A DNA stretch of 64,000 nucleotides, taken from Panacibacter microcysteis (GTDB lineage Bacteria > Bacteroidota > Bacteroidia > Chitinophagales > Chitinophagaceae). How positions within the stretch are numbered: the stretch's first letter is position 1; each line of letters begins with the position of its first letter. Location of the stretch: contig NZ_JADWYR010000001.1 in assembly GCF_015831355.1 (NCBI RefSeq), positions 992,001-1,056,000 of the forward strand, in the 5' to 3' direction. The notes below the pieces were generated by a model. It did not search any database. It worked only from the letters and a program-made list of their open reading frames with translations, and was not told the origin of the DNA. Below, in pieces: positions 43,031-50,861 of the stretch. The translations under genes and the position numbers were made by a program.

Positions 43031-44113
43031 TTGAAAAAGATCATCTGCACCGTTACCAATGACCTCAGCTACGATCAGCGAATGCAAAGAATCTGCACTT
43101 CGCTGGTGCAAAACGGCTATGATGTAACCCTTGTTGGCAGAACCATGGCAGGTTCGCCGAAATTGGCATTACAACCCTTTAAACAGAAACGCCTTAATCC
43201 TTTGTTCCAAACAGGTATTGCATTTTACTTTATTTATAATGTGCGGCTTTTCTTTTACCTCCTGTTCAAAAGCGCAGATATCTACTACGCAGTAGACCTT
43301 GATACTATTCTGCCTAACTATTTTGCCGCTGTTTTGAAAGGCAAAAGCCGCGTGTATGATGCCCATGAACTGTTTACCGAGCAAAAGGAAATTGTTACCA
43401 GGCCTTTCATACACCGCTGCTGGTTATTCATTGAGCAATTTGCTGTTCCAAAGTTCAGGAATGGTTATACCGTCAACATTTTTATAAAAGAAGAACTAAA
43501 GCGGCGTTATAATGTTGACTACGGCATTATCAGGAACCTGCCCGCATTATACACTTTGCAACATCAGGCGGGTGACGAAAAATTTATACTCTACCAGGGT
43601 GCAGTAAATGAAGGCAGAAGTTTTGAGACATTGATACCCGCCATGCAACGGGTAAATGCCCCGCTAAAAATTTGCGGCAAAGGCAACTTCTTTGAACAAA
43701 CGAAACAGCTGATTGACACATACGGCCTCGCCAATAAAATTGAGCTGGCCGGTTTTATCCTGCCTTCCGCACTAAAAAATATTACACAACGCGCCTTTGC
43801 AGGGTTAACCTTGTTTGAAAAAACAGGCCTTAACCAATATTATTCCTTAAGCAATCGTTTCTTCGATTACATAATGGCGGGCGTGCCACAGGTGTGTGTA
43901 AATTATCCCGAATACAAGGCCATCAACGACATTTACCAGGTTGCCCTGATGATTGATGATACAGATGAACGTACCATTGCGGCAGCCTTGAACAAATTGC
44001 TGGATGATTCATCCCTGTATGAACAGTTAAAGAAAAATTGTGTTATAGCAAGAGAACAACTCAACTGGCAGCAGGAAGAAAAAAAACTGCTTTCTTTTTA
44101 TAAACAACTTTAG
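43031..44113 (+). CDS. Glycosyltransferase (GT4-like)
   Basis: About 360 residues. No ATG is available: candidate starts are TTG at 43031 (giving MKKIICTVTND) and TTG at 43013 six codons earlier; the first fits the N-terminal beta-strand better. The C-terminal half has the nucleotide-sugar fold pattern FILYQGAVNEGRSFETLIPAM, LKICGKGNFFEQTKQLI, IELAGFILPSALKNIT and YIMAGVPQVCVNYPEY. It probably adds a sugar to lipopolysaccharide or another surface glycan. It is followed by a second glycosyltransferase after 46 bp. Confidence 0.85.
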   Translation: MKKIICTVTNDLSYDQRMQRICTSLVQNGYDVTLVGRTMAGSPKLALQPFKQKRLNPLFQTGIAFYFIYNVRLFFYLLFKSADIYYAVDLDTILPNYFAAVLKGKSRVYDAHELFTEQKEIVTRPFIHRCWLFIEQFAVPKFRNGYTVNIFIKEELKRRYNVDYGIIRNLPALYTLQHQAGDEKFILYQGAVNEGRSFETLIPAMQRVNAPLKICGKGNFFEQTKQLIDTYGLANKIELAGFILPSALKNITQRAFAGLTLFEKTGLNQYYSLSNRFFDYIMAGVPQVCVNYPEYKAINDIYQVALMIDDTDERTIAAALNKLLDDSSLYEQLKKNCVIAREQLNWQQEEKKLLSFYKQL

Positions 44114-44159
44114 CCACAGGTGATCATGGCAACCCGGCTGGTAAAAAACAAGCACTAAA

Positions 44160-45296
44160 TTGGATAAGCACTTACATATTATAAGTCTCGATGTTCCATA
44201 TCCTGCAAACTATGGCGGCGTGTACGATCTTTTTTACAAACTGCCTGCGTTGCAGGCACAGGGCGTAAAAATTCACCTGCATTGTTTTACCAATGGAAGA
44301 CCCGAGCAGGAGGAGCTAAACCGGTATTGCGAGGAAGTCTTTTATTACAAACGCAACACCGGGCATAAAGGGTTTGCTGTAAACCTACCCTATATAGTGG
44401 CAGGCAGAAAAAATGAACACCTTTTTGAACGGCTGCTGAAAGACAACCACCCCATTTTTATGGAAGGAGTACATTGTACCGCGCTTACTTTGGACAGGCG
44501 TTTTGATAAGCGCAGAAAATTTGTACGCATCCATAATGTGGAACATGACTACTATAATCAACTGTATAAATGCAGCACACAACCTTTCAGGAAGTTTTAC
44601 TACCTGTGGGAAAGCCGCCTGCTGAAAAATTACGAGCAGACACTTGTAGATCATGCCACGGCTTTTTGGTCTGTTACAGAAAAAGATGCAGAATATTATC
44701 GTAACCAGCTCCATTGCAAAACGATGGATTACCTGCCACTCTTTTTACCACCGTGGCAGGTGCACACGCAACAAGGTATGGGTGCATATTGTTTGTATCA
44801 TGGAGACCTGAGTGTTGCTGCCAATGATTATGCAGCCCGGTGGCTGGTTGAAAAGATTTTTGCAAACAGTGATCTGCCGATTGTTATTACCGGCAAAAAC
44901 CCTTCAAAAGCCCTGGAAGACCTCGTTCATGAAAATGAAAATGCATGTATTGTTGCAAATCCATCTGAAAAAGAAATGCAGGATATGATTGCCAAAGCGC
45001 ACATTCATGTGCTGCCATGTTTTAATGATACGGGCATAAAAATAAAATTGCTCAATGCATTATATAACGGCCGCCACTGCCTTGTAAACAGTGCAATGGT
45101 TAGCGGTACAACACTGGGCAGTTTGTGCCACGTAACAGAAACGCCTGAAGTTTTTCGGGAACGTATAGAGCAATTATTTCATGAGCCTTTTACACAAGAA
45201 GAAATTGCCACGCGAAAAATATTTTTGCATGATCATTTCAACAACGAAGCTTCTGCCAGGCAAATGGTAAAATGGATCTGGGAGGTATATGCATAA
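44160..45296 (+). CDS. Glycosyltransferase-like protein
   Basis: 378 residues, apparently starting at TTG (44160) with MDKHLHIISLDVPYPANYGGVYD, the usual N-terminal strand and glycine-rich loop of GT-B enzymes. Further landmarks are FMEGVHCTAL, VRIHNVEHDYYNQL, YCLYHGDLSVAAND, IVITGKNPS and HVLPCFNDTGIKIKLLNALYNGRHCLVN, where the acceptor/donor-site Glu is replaced by GIKIKLL as in several Bacteroidetes GTs. Likely part of surface polysaccharide assembly with the preceding gene. Confidence 0.85.
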   Translation: MDKHLHIISLDVPYPANYGGVYDLFYKLPALQAQGVKIHLHCFTNGRPEQEELNRYCEEVFYYKRNTGHKGFAVNLPYIVAGRKNEHLFERLLKDNHPIFMEGVHCTALTLDRRFDKRRKFVRIHNVEHDYYNQLYKCSTQPFRKFYYLWESRLLKNYEQTLVDHATAFWSVTEKDAEYYRNQLHCKTMDYLPLFLPPWQVHTQQGMGAYCLYHGDLSVAANDYAARWLVEKIFANSDLPIVITGKNPSKALEDLVHENENACIVANPSEKEMQDMIAKAHIHVLPCFNDTGIKIKLLNALYNGRHCLVNSAMVSGTTLGSLCHVTETPEVFRERIEQLFHEPFTQEEIATRKIFLHDHFNNEASARQMVKWIWEVYA

Positions 45297-45323
45297 GCAG
45301 CAGACAGCTGCAATTTCCCGGCC

Positions 45324-46010
45324 TTAAACTTCTGTTACGGCACTGTCAAATACCTGGCCGCGTTCGGTTTTTAAAATGCGGGACGGATATTTACTGATCA
45401 CAATGAAATCGTGCGTTGCCATAATAACGGCTGTACCGTAATCCCTGCTTATCGCAATAAGCAATTGCATAATTTCATCGCTGGTTTCAGGGTCGAGGTT
45501 GCCGGTAGGTTCATCGGCAAGTATTAGTTTGGGAGAATTGAGCAATGCCCTGGCAATGTCTACACGCTGCTGTTCTCCACCACTCATTTCAAAAGGCATT
45601 TTAAATCCTTTACTCTTCAGCCCCACCTTATCCAGCACATCATTTATTTTTTCTTCGATCAGCTTTTCGTCTTTCCAGCCGGTAGCTTTCAACACAAAGC
45701 GAAGGTTCTCATGTACATTCCTGTCTGTAAGCAACTGGAAATCCTGGAACACCACGCCAAGGTTCCTGCGCAGAAAAGGCACTTTCTTCCACGTCATATC
45801 CTTCAGGTTAAAACCCGCAACTGTTGCCTCACCTTCTTTCAGTGTAAGTTCCCCGTACAAAGTTTTTAAAAGACTGCTCTTTCCTGTGCCTGTTTTTCCA
45901 ACAAGGTAAACAAACTCGCCCCTGTTCACACTAAAATTCACATCCTGCAAAATCAGGTTACTGCCCTGGTAAATATTTACATTTCTTACGCTTACTACTG
46001 CATCAGACAT
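45324..46010 (-). CDS. ftsE: Cell-division ABC ATPase FtsE
   Basis: 228 residues from the ATG at 46010 ([17 protein letters not shown]). Walker A is [16 protein letters not shown], the signature is [15 protein letters not shown], and Walker B is [36 protein letters not shown] before the signature is characteristic of FtsE. It works with the membrane protein FtsX to control peptidoglycan hydrolases at division; ftsX is not in this window. It is encoded convergently with the glycosyltransferase pair. Confidence 0.92.
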   Translation of the reverse strand: MSDAVVSVRNVNIYQGSNLILQDVNFSVNRGEFVYLVGKTGTGKSSLLKTLYGELTLKEGEATVAGFNLKDMTWKKVPFLRRNLGVVFQDFQLLTDRNVHENLRFVLKATGWKDEKLIEEKINDVLDKVGLKSKGFKMPFEMSGGEQQRVDIARALLNSPKLILADEPTGNLDPETSDEIMQLLIAISRDYGTAVIMATHDFIVISKYPSRILKTERGQVFDSAVTEV

Positions 46011-46028
46011 AATAAAAACTTTCTTTTG

Positions 46029-46059
46029 TAAAATTACAGATCGCTGCCAAGCAATACAA
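46029..46059 (-). promoter_or_regulatory. Candidate ftsE promoter
   Basis: The minus strand has TTG (46059-46057), 20 nt, then TAATTTTA (46036-46029), close to the TTTG / TAnnTTTG boxes with one mismatch in the -7 box. Confidence 0.4.
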
Positions 46060-46060
46060 T

Positions 46061-46121
46061 TTTTTTGGAGCCCTGCTGCATTGCTGCTATTAAACTGCCG
46101 TTGCGTCGCACTCTTCAACTG
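46061..46121 (-). repeat. Dispersed intergenic repeat, copy 14 (core variant B)
   Basis: Core at 46100-46117 is TGAAGAGTGCGACGCAAC, sharing the changed 5' end of copy 1. The 3' box GCAGGGCTCC (46067-46076) is followed by seven A residues. It lies just upstream of the ftsE promoter candidate. Confidence 0.8.
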
Positions 46122-46301
46122 TAAACCGCTGGTGGGCACTTTTATACTACCGGCGCAGCATTTAAAACCAAAAAGCAACAGCATTTATTATTTGGCCTGT
46201 ATGTTTTAAGCCTGCCGGTTGTTACAAATATAGTCAGCATTGCAAAAGAACTGCTTTGACTCAGCTTTTTTTAAAAGGCCAAAACTTATTTACATATGTT
46301 T

Positions 46302-46361
46302 AACTAAAGAAATAGTTGTACAACTAAATTTTTAGTTTTATGTTTGACTAAGAATTTAGTT
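46302..46361 (+). promoter_or_regulatory. blaI promoter overlapped by three 16-bp operator-like dyads
   Basis: Dyads AACTAAAGAAATAGTT (46302-46317), AACTAAATTTTTAGTT (46322-46337) and GACTAAGAATTTAGTT (46346-46361) share ACTAA/TTAGT half-sites. A -33-like GTTG (46315-46318), 20 nt and an exact -7 box TATGTTTG (46339-46346) are interleaved with them, so the expected transcription start (about 46353) falls in dyad 3. This is the arrangement expected for autorepression by the BlaI-family protein encoded next. Confidence 0.65.
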
Positions 46362-46447
46362 GAAAGATTTTTAGATTACATTCACCGGTAAACCCGGCGC
46401 AAAGAAATTGCAGGAAGGTGCACCCGGAAGTGTTGCATGCACTACTG

Positions 46448-46507
46448 CAGTACAAGAGTGCGACGCAACAAAAGCTCAATACAGGTACAACAGCCGGGTC
46501 ATAAAAT
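46448..46507 (+). repeat. Dispersed intergenic repeat, copy 15 (core variant B)
   Basis: Exact variant-B core at 46452-46469; 3' box GCCGGGTC at 46493-46500. It lies between the proposed blaI transcription start and the blaI ATG (46517), so it would be part of the 5' leader. Confidence 0.8.
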
Positions 46508-46516
46508 ATTTACAAC

Positions 46517-46873
46517 ATGAAAACATTAACAAGGGCAGAAGAACAGGTAATGCAGGCCTTATGGAAAATTGAAAAAGGATTTTTAAAAGACATTGTAGAA
46601 GCAATGCCTAATCCTAAACCGCATTCCAATACAGTAGCCACACTGCTCAAAATTCTGATTGAGAAAAAATTTGTAGATACCGAGATCTATGGACGAATGA
46701 ACCAGTACGAGCCACTTATCTCTAAAGACGCGTACTCAAAAAACTCGCTGAGCACGGTTGTAAAAGGCTACTTCGGTGGCTCGTTTACGAAAGCTGTTTC
46801 ATTCCTGGTAGAAGAAAACAAATTAAGTGTGGAAGACCTGGAACTATTGTTACAACAATTAAAAAAGAAGTAA
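46517..46873 (+). CDS. BlaI/MecI/CopY-family transcriptional repressor
   Basis: 118 residues. The winged helix includes LTRAEEQVMQALWKIEKGFLKDIVEAMP and HSNTVATLLKILIEKKFVDTE (recognition helix), followed by a dimerisation region rich in Leu and Glu. The family represses its own operon and is removed when the M56 membrane protease signals cell-wall damage. Its gene ends 1 bp before the M56 gene, and three dyads cover its promoter. Confidence 0.93.
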   Translation: MKTLTRAEEQVMQALWKIEKGFLKDIVEAMPNPKPHSNTVATLLKILIEKKFVDTEIYGRMNQYEPLISKDAYSKNSLSTVVKGYFGGSFTKAVSFLVEENKLSVEDLELLLQQLKKK

Positions 46874-46874
46874 T

Positions 46875-48908
46875 ATGCTATTGCAAACACTGGCTGTTTA
46901 CCTGCTTAAAACAATTATTATCTCCGCATTGCTGCTGCTTTATTACTGGCTTGCATTGCGCAACAAAAAGCTGCATTATTATAACCGGTTTTACCTGCTT
47001 GCATCGGTGCTGCTGAGTATTACGCTGCCGTTCATCAACCTTGCTCTTTTTACCGTTTCCAGTAACAGTGATAGAGCTATAAAAGTGTTTGATGTAATGT
47101 ATGCCGCCGGCGGAGAATCAGCAATTGCTACATCTTCCGGCGCTGCCATTAACTGGCAGCAGGTACTGCTGATGATAACTTTTGCTGTAACCGGCGTTTT
47201 GCTGCTGATGCTTGCAGCAAGAATAGTAGCCATATATAAAACCAAGCAAAAATATCCTGTAACAAACATGCAGGAGTTTGATTTTGTAAATACCGATCTG
47301 CGGCAGGCGCCATTCTCTTTTTTGAAAAATGTTTTCTGGAGAAATGATATTTCGCTCGAAGAAAATACAGGCCGGCTGATACTGCAACACGAACTTACCC
47401 ATATTAAAGAGAAACATACGCTCGACAGGATTTTCCTGCAAATAGTGGCGGCAGTGCTATGGGCCAACCCGCTGTACAGGCTTTACCAGAAAGAGTTATA
47501 CCTCGTACACGAGTTTATTGCAGATGACAAATCTGTTACAGACAGTGATGCAGCCGCTTTTGCAGAAATGTTGCTGCATGCGCATTATGGTAAGTTCAAT
47601 TTTGATCCTGCACAACCTTTTTTCTACTCACCAATAAAAAGAAGATTACTTATGCTTACCACCTCGAAAGAACCAGGATTCAGCTACCTGCGCCGCATTA
47701 TGGTATTGCCACTGCTGGCGTGCACCGTGCTTTTATTTGCATTCAGGCTGCATAAAGACAATGATGAAACACCGGTCATTAAAGTAGACAATAAAGAAAA
47801 TTTTAAGGTGGTAATAGACGCTGGCCACGGCGGGGAAGACAATGGCGCACTGGCTACAGATGGCACAAAAGAAAAAGATATTAACCTTACCGTTGCTAAA
47901 AAAATACAAACACTAGCCGCAGCGTATGGTATAGAAGTAATAATGACGAGAACGGCAGACGTATATATGACACCAAAACAAAAGGCCGATTTTGCAAACA
48001 GCCAGCATGCGGGGGCGTTCATCTCCATTCATGCAAATGCGGCTACAAAAGAACAACCTGCCCGTTCGGGTGTAGAGGTAATCGTAGCAAAAAATAATGA
48101 TAACCGACAACTGGATAAAAGTAAAATACTGGGCTCTGCGCTGTTGCAGCAACTGGCCGGTAACTTTACAGCGCCGCAAACATTGTTACAGCGCCCGGTA
48201 GGTATATGGGTACTACAGGCAACCAACGTGCCCGCAGCATTAATAGAATGCGGTTACCTTACCGATAAAAAAGACCTTGGCATTTTAAAAGATGATGCAC
48301 AGGTAGAAACCCTTGCACGTAAAATACTGGAAGGTATTGCCGCTTATGCCAACAATGAAGAGCAACACATTTCACCCGCAGATGTGCAAATGCAAACAAG
48401 CGCGGCAGTTGCAGATACAAACAAGCCAAAAGTGGAGAAGGTTACAATTGTAAACGTGCCTGCCAACGTTGTGTACATTGTAGACGGCAAAAAAAGTACT
48501 AAAGAAACGGTTGGTAAGCTTACAGAAATTAAATCGGTAAACGTGCTGAAGGGAGCAACATGGGAAAACAGCAAATACTACGTAAAGGGTAAATCCGGCG
48601 CCGTGGTGGTTACTACCAGGGCAGACGACGAAAACTCATCTGTATTTATAAACACACCTGGCAAAGACGCTCCTGTTTATATTATCGACGGCAAGATTGT
48701 TGAATCTGCCGAGCTGCAGGTGGCCATTGAACGCAACGACATTCTTTCATTAAACGTTTTAAAGGGTGAAGCTGCCATAAAAAAATATGGTGATAAGGGA
48801 AAAAACGGCGCCATAGAAGTAACCAGTAAAAACAAAGACGACAAAGACGGAGAAGGAAAAGCTACCTTCTTTGCACCACCTGTAATAACAAAAGATTCTG
48901 CCCAATAG
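46875..48908 (+). CDS. BlaR1-type M56 protease fused to N-acetylmuramoyl-L-alanine amidase
   Basis: 677 residues. Helices near 5-27, 36-60, 97-122 and 275-292 frame an M56 peptidase whose zinc motif HELTH is at 172-176, with VHEFIADD near 211. After the last helix comes a complete amidase_3 domain (about 310-490) with all expected zinc and catalytic positions: DAGHGG (His318), KEKDINL (Glu333), SIHANA (His386) and ALIECGY (Glu458). The tail (about 510-677) holds two repeats like the SusC plug (VYIVDGK...VNVLKG...GAVVVTT and VYIIDGK...LNVLKG...GAIEVTS). The M56 part presumably senses and cleaves to relieve BlaI; the amidase would cut or bind peptidoglycan outside. The first ATG is used, 1 bp after blaI. 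Confidence 0.9.
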   Translation: MLLQTLAVYLLKTIIISALLLLYYWLALRNKKLHYYNRFYLLASVLLSITLPFINLALFTVSSNSDRAIKVFDVMYAAGGESAIATSSGAAINWQQVLLMITFAVTGVLLLMLAARIVAIYKTKQKYPVTNMQEFDFVNTDLRQAPFSFLKNVFWRNDISLEENTGRLILQHELTHIKEKHTLDRIFLQIVAAVLWANPLYRLYQKELYLVHEFIADDKSVTDSDAAAFAEMLLHAHYGKFNFDPAQPFFYSPIKRRLLMLTTSKEPGFSYLRRIMVLPLLACTVLLFAFRLHKDNDETPVIKVDNKENFKVVIDAGHGGEDNGALATDGTKEKDINLTVAKKIQTLAAAYGIEVIMTRTADVYMTPKQKADFANSQHAGAFISIHANAATKEQPARSGVEVIVAKNNDNRQLDKSKILGSALLQQLAGNFTAPQTLLQRPVGIWVLQATNVPAALIECGYLTDKKDLGILKDDAQVETLARKILEGIAAYANNEEQHISPADVQMQTSAAVADTNKPKVEKVTIVNVPANVVYIVDGKKSTKETVGKLTEIKSVNVLKGATWENSKYYVKGKSGAVVVTTRADDENSSVFINTPGKDAPVYIIDGKIVESAELQVAIERNDILSLNVLKGEAAIKKYGDKGKNGAIEVTSKNKDDKDGEGKATFFAPPVITKDSAQ

Positions 48909-48922
48909 CAAAACATACAATT

Positions 48923-48956
48923 AAAAAATGGCCGGCGGGTTCGCCGGCCATTTTTT
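48923..48956. terminator. Bidirectional terminator between the M56 and DegT genes
   Basis: A 15-bp stem (A6TGGCCGGCG with CGCCGGCCAT6) with a 4-nt loop has A residues before and T residues after, so it can serve both convergent genes. Confidence 0.9.
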
Positions 48957-48979
48957 ATTGCCCTGAAGGCCGTTTATTG

Positions 48980-50197
48980 TTACACACCAACGGCAGCATT
49001 GCTCAAAGCTTTCTTTATAGCTGTGGCCATCTTCGTTGCTTTTTCCTGTAGCTGCTCTTCCGTCCAGGTAAGACTGATTGCAGTAGAAACGCAGCGGCTC
49101 ATTACAGCATCGCTGGCTGAGAAATCCTGCGTTTGCAGTTTTAGCAATGCTGCTTCCTGCAATGGGTTAAGCTTATTCAACGCTGCAGCATTTTTCAGGT
49201 GATCCCATTTGCGTATGTAATGCCAGTTATTGTCGAACCAGTAAAAATTACCTGCCAGTATACCCTGCGCTTTCATTTCTGCAACGGCAGCCCTGGTTAG
49301 TTCTTCTGTTGGCAAAAACCAGCTTAAGAAAGTGCGGCTGTCGCCGCTTTCATCCGGCACTATACGAAAAGATATTTCCGGAATTGTTTGTAACGCAGCT
49401 TTTAATACCCCGTGGTTGCGTTGCTGAATTTCTAAAAACTTTGGCAGCTTTCTTATTTGTGCCAGACCGACCGCAGCATGTAATTCACTGATGCGGTAAT
49501 TGTAACCGATAAACGGGTGCAGGTCTGCACCACGGTCTGCACCCAGATGGTCGTGACCATGATCTGTATAGCCATCGCATTTTGTATAAACGTCTTTGTT
49601 GTTGGTCATCACAACGCCGCCTTCTCCACAGGTAATAGTCTTTACGAAGTCGAAAGAGAAAGTACCGGCGTCGCCAATGGTGCCCAGCGCTTTTCCTTTG
49701 TATGTGCCACCAATACTCTGGCAGGCATCTTCGAGCAGAATAAGCTGGTGTTCTTTACATATTTCCTGCAATGCATCAAGGTCTGCCATACTGCCGCACA
49801 TATGTACCGGCATAATGCATTTTGTGCTGGCAGTAATAGCTTTTCTTACTGCCGCCGGGTTAAGTGTAAGTGTTTCATCAACATCCACCAGTACAGGCAC
49901 GGCGCCTACGCTCAGTACAGCCTCAAAACTTGCCACAAACGTAAACGATGGCATAATCACTTCGTCTCCATACCCTACACCCAAAGCAGTCATAGCGGTT
50001 GTAAGCGCCGCGGTTCCGCTGCTTAACAACTGTGCATGCGCACAACCAAATGTTTCTGTAATGGCGGTTTCAAGCTCTTTTGCTTTCCAGTGGCCTTTGC
50101 GGGGCCCGTCAAATCCGTAGCGCATAAGAATGCCTGTTTCCAGTACATCATTCAATTCTTTTCTTTCTTCATCGCCAAAAAATTCAAAACCTGGCAT
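48980..50197 (-). CDS. DegT/DnrJ/EryC1/StrS-family aminotransferase
   Basis: 405 residues, PLP-dependent. Landmarks are LLSSGTAALTTAMTALGVGYGDEVIMPSFTF, LLEDACQSIGGTYKGKALGT, and the PLP lysine in TFSFDFVKTITCGEGGVV, followed by HPFIGYNYRISELHAAVG. The family transaminates keto-sugars on nucleotide carriers or free inosose-type sugars, usually for surface polysaccharide or natural products. No partner dehydratase lies next to it; the epimerase at 37667 and glycosyltransferases at 43-45 kb are the nearest sugar-nucleotide genes. Confidence 0.92.
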   Translation of the reverse strand: MPGFEFFGDEERKELNDVLETGILMRYGFDGPRKGHWKAKELETAITETFGCAHAQLLSSGTAALTTAMTALGVGYGDEVIMPSFTFVASFEAVLSVGAVPVLVDVDETLTLNPAAVRKAITASTKCIMPVHMCGSMADLDALQEICKEHQLILLEDACQSIGGTYKGKALGTIGDAGTFSFDFVKTITCGEGGVVMTNNKDVYTKCDGYTDHGHDHLGADRGADLHPFIGYNYRISELHAAVGLAQIRKLPKFLEIQQRNHGVLKAALQTIPEISFRIVPDESGDSRTFLSWFLPTEELTRAAVAEMKAQGILAGNFYWFDNNWHYIRKWDHLKNAAALNKLNPLQEAALLKLQTQDFSASDAVMSRCVSTAISLTWTEEQLQEKATKMATAIKKALSNAAVGV

Positions 50198-50305
50198 ATA
50201 AAAAATTTAGAGTGATTGTTTGTGTTTACTCCTGCGAAGGTAGAAAAACTGTTTGTTAATGCGTTGCTATGTGTAAGCAGCGGCATCTTTTTATATAAGC
50301 CATTT

Positions 50306-50326
50306 ACATTGAGCGCTGCTCAATGT
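50306..50326. other. Perfect 9-bp hairpin
   Basis: ACATTGAGC and GCTCAATGT enclose a 3-nt loop. No U-tract; possible operator or leader hairpin. Confidence 0.4.
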
Positions 50327-50339
50327 GTTTGAACAGTTG

Positions 50340-50392
50340 TTTTCCGGCAGCGGTACTTTTGGCATCGTCCGTTGCGTCGCACTCTTGTGCAG
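50340..50392 (-). repeat. Dispersed intergenic repeat, copy 16 (core variant B)
   Basis: Exact variant-B core at 50371-50388, followed by GGACGATGCCAAAAG; box GCCGG at 50344-50348. It points toward the DegT gene. Confidence 0.8.
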
Positions 50393-50697
50393 TATATCTT
50401 TATGCAGCACGGTTCGAAGTTGCAATGTTTTTCTGCAACTGCATTTCCTGCGGTCTTTTCTATATTATGAGGTTGTTACTGCGCTGTCAGTTGATAGCCA
50501 CCGCCGTGTTCTTACAGGTCTCAGACAGCAACGAATGAAGTTTACATGTGCACGCCTAAAAATCATGTTCCGTAATGCACATCTCCATTTTGTGTTGAAT
50601 AAACCTTTATGCATTTGTGTTGCCGGAAATTACACTGTAAAACGTGTGCTGCAAATGACAGGCAAGCGTTGTTTATTGGTACATGATGCCACACAAA

Positions 50698-50788
50698 CGG
50701 ATCGCTGTAGCTGCCATAAAAAACGGAACGTACAAGTGAGTGACACAACAGGCGATGCCATTGGTTTTACAGCCGGCACACCAAAAAT
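50698..50788 (+). repeat. Dispersed intergenic repeat, copy 17 (core variant A, long form)
   Basis: Exact variant-A core at 50732-50749. The 5' flank (CGGATCGCTG, AGCTGCCATAA, ACGGAACGT) and 3' flank (AGGCGATGCCAT) match copies 8 and 18. The box GCCGGC at 50772-50777 is followed by an A-rich tract toward the MMPL gene. Confidence 0.85.
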
Positions 50789-50861
50789 CTTAACCAATTA
50801 AATAAGTTGATTACAGGCATTAATCTGTTTCTTTGCAACCGTTTAACAATATTTATTGCGC

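Larger units (their letters stand above)
46011..46516. other. 506-bp divergent region between ftsE and blaI
   Basis: Contains the ftsE promoter candidate, repeat copies 14 and 15 pointing outward, and the blaI promoter with three operator-like dyads. The rest (46121-46300) shows nothing recognisable. Confidence 0.65.
50198..50861. other. 664-bp divergent intergenic region with two outward-facing repeats
   Basis: No credible gene; overlapping frames cross the repeats. It contains a DegT -7-like TACCTTCG (minus strand, about 50236-50243), a perfect 9-bp hairpin (50306-50326), repeat copies 16 and 17, and a weak MMPL promoter candidate (TTG at 50807 and TTTCTTTG at 50828). Confidence 0.55.

Noticed and set aside
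50325-50801. 158-residue open frame between the DegT and MMPL genes
   Set aside because: It spans two oppositely oriented core repeats, is rich in Cys and Arg in a way typical of chance frames, and has no homologous feature I can name.
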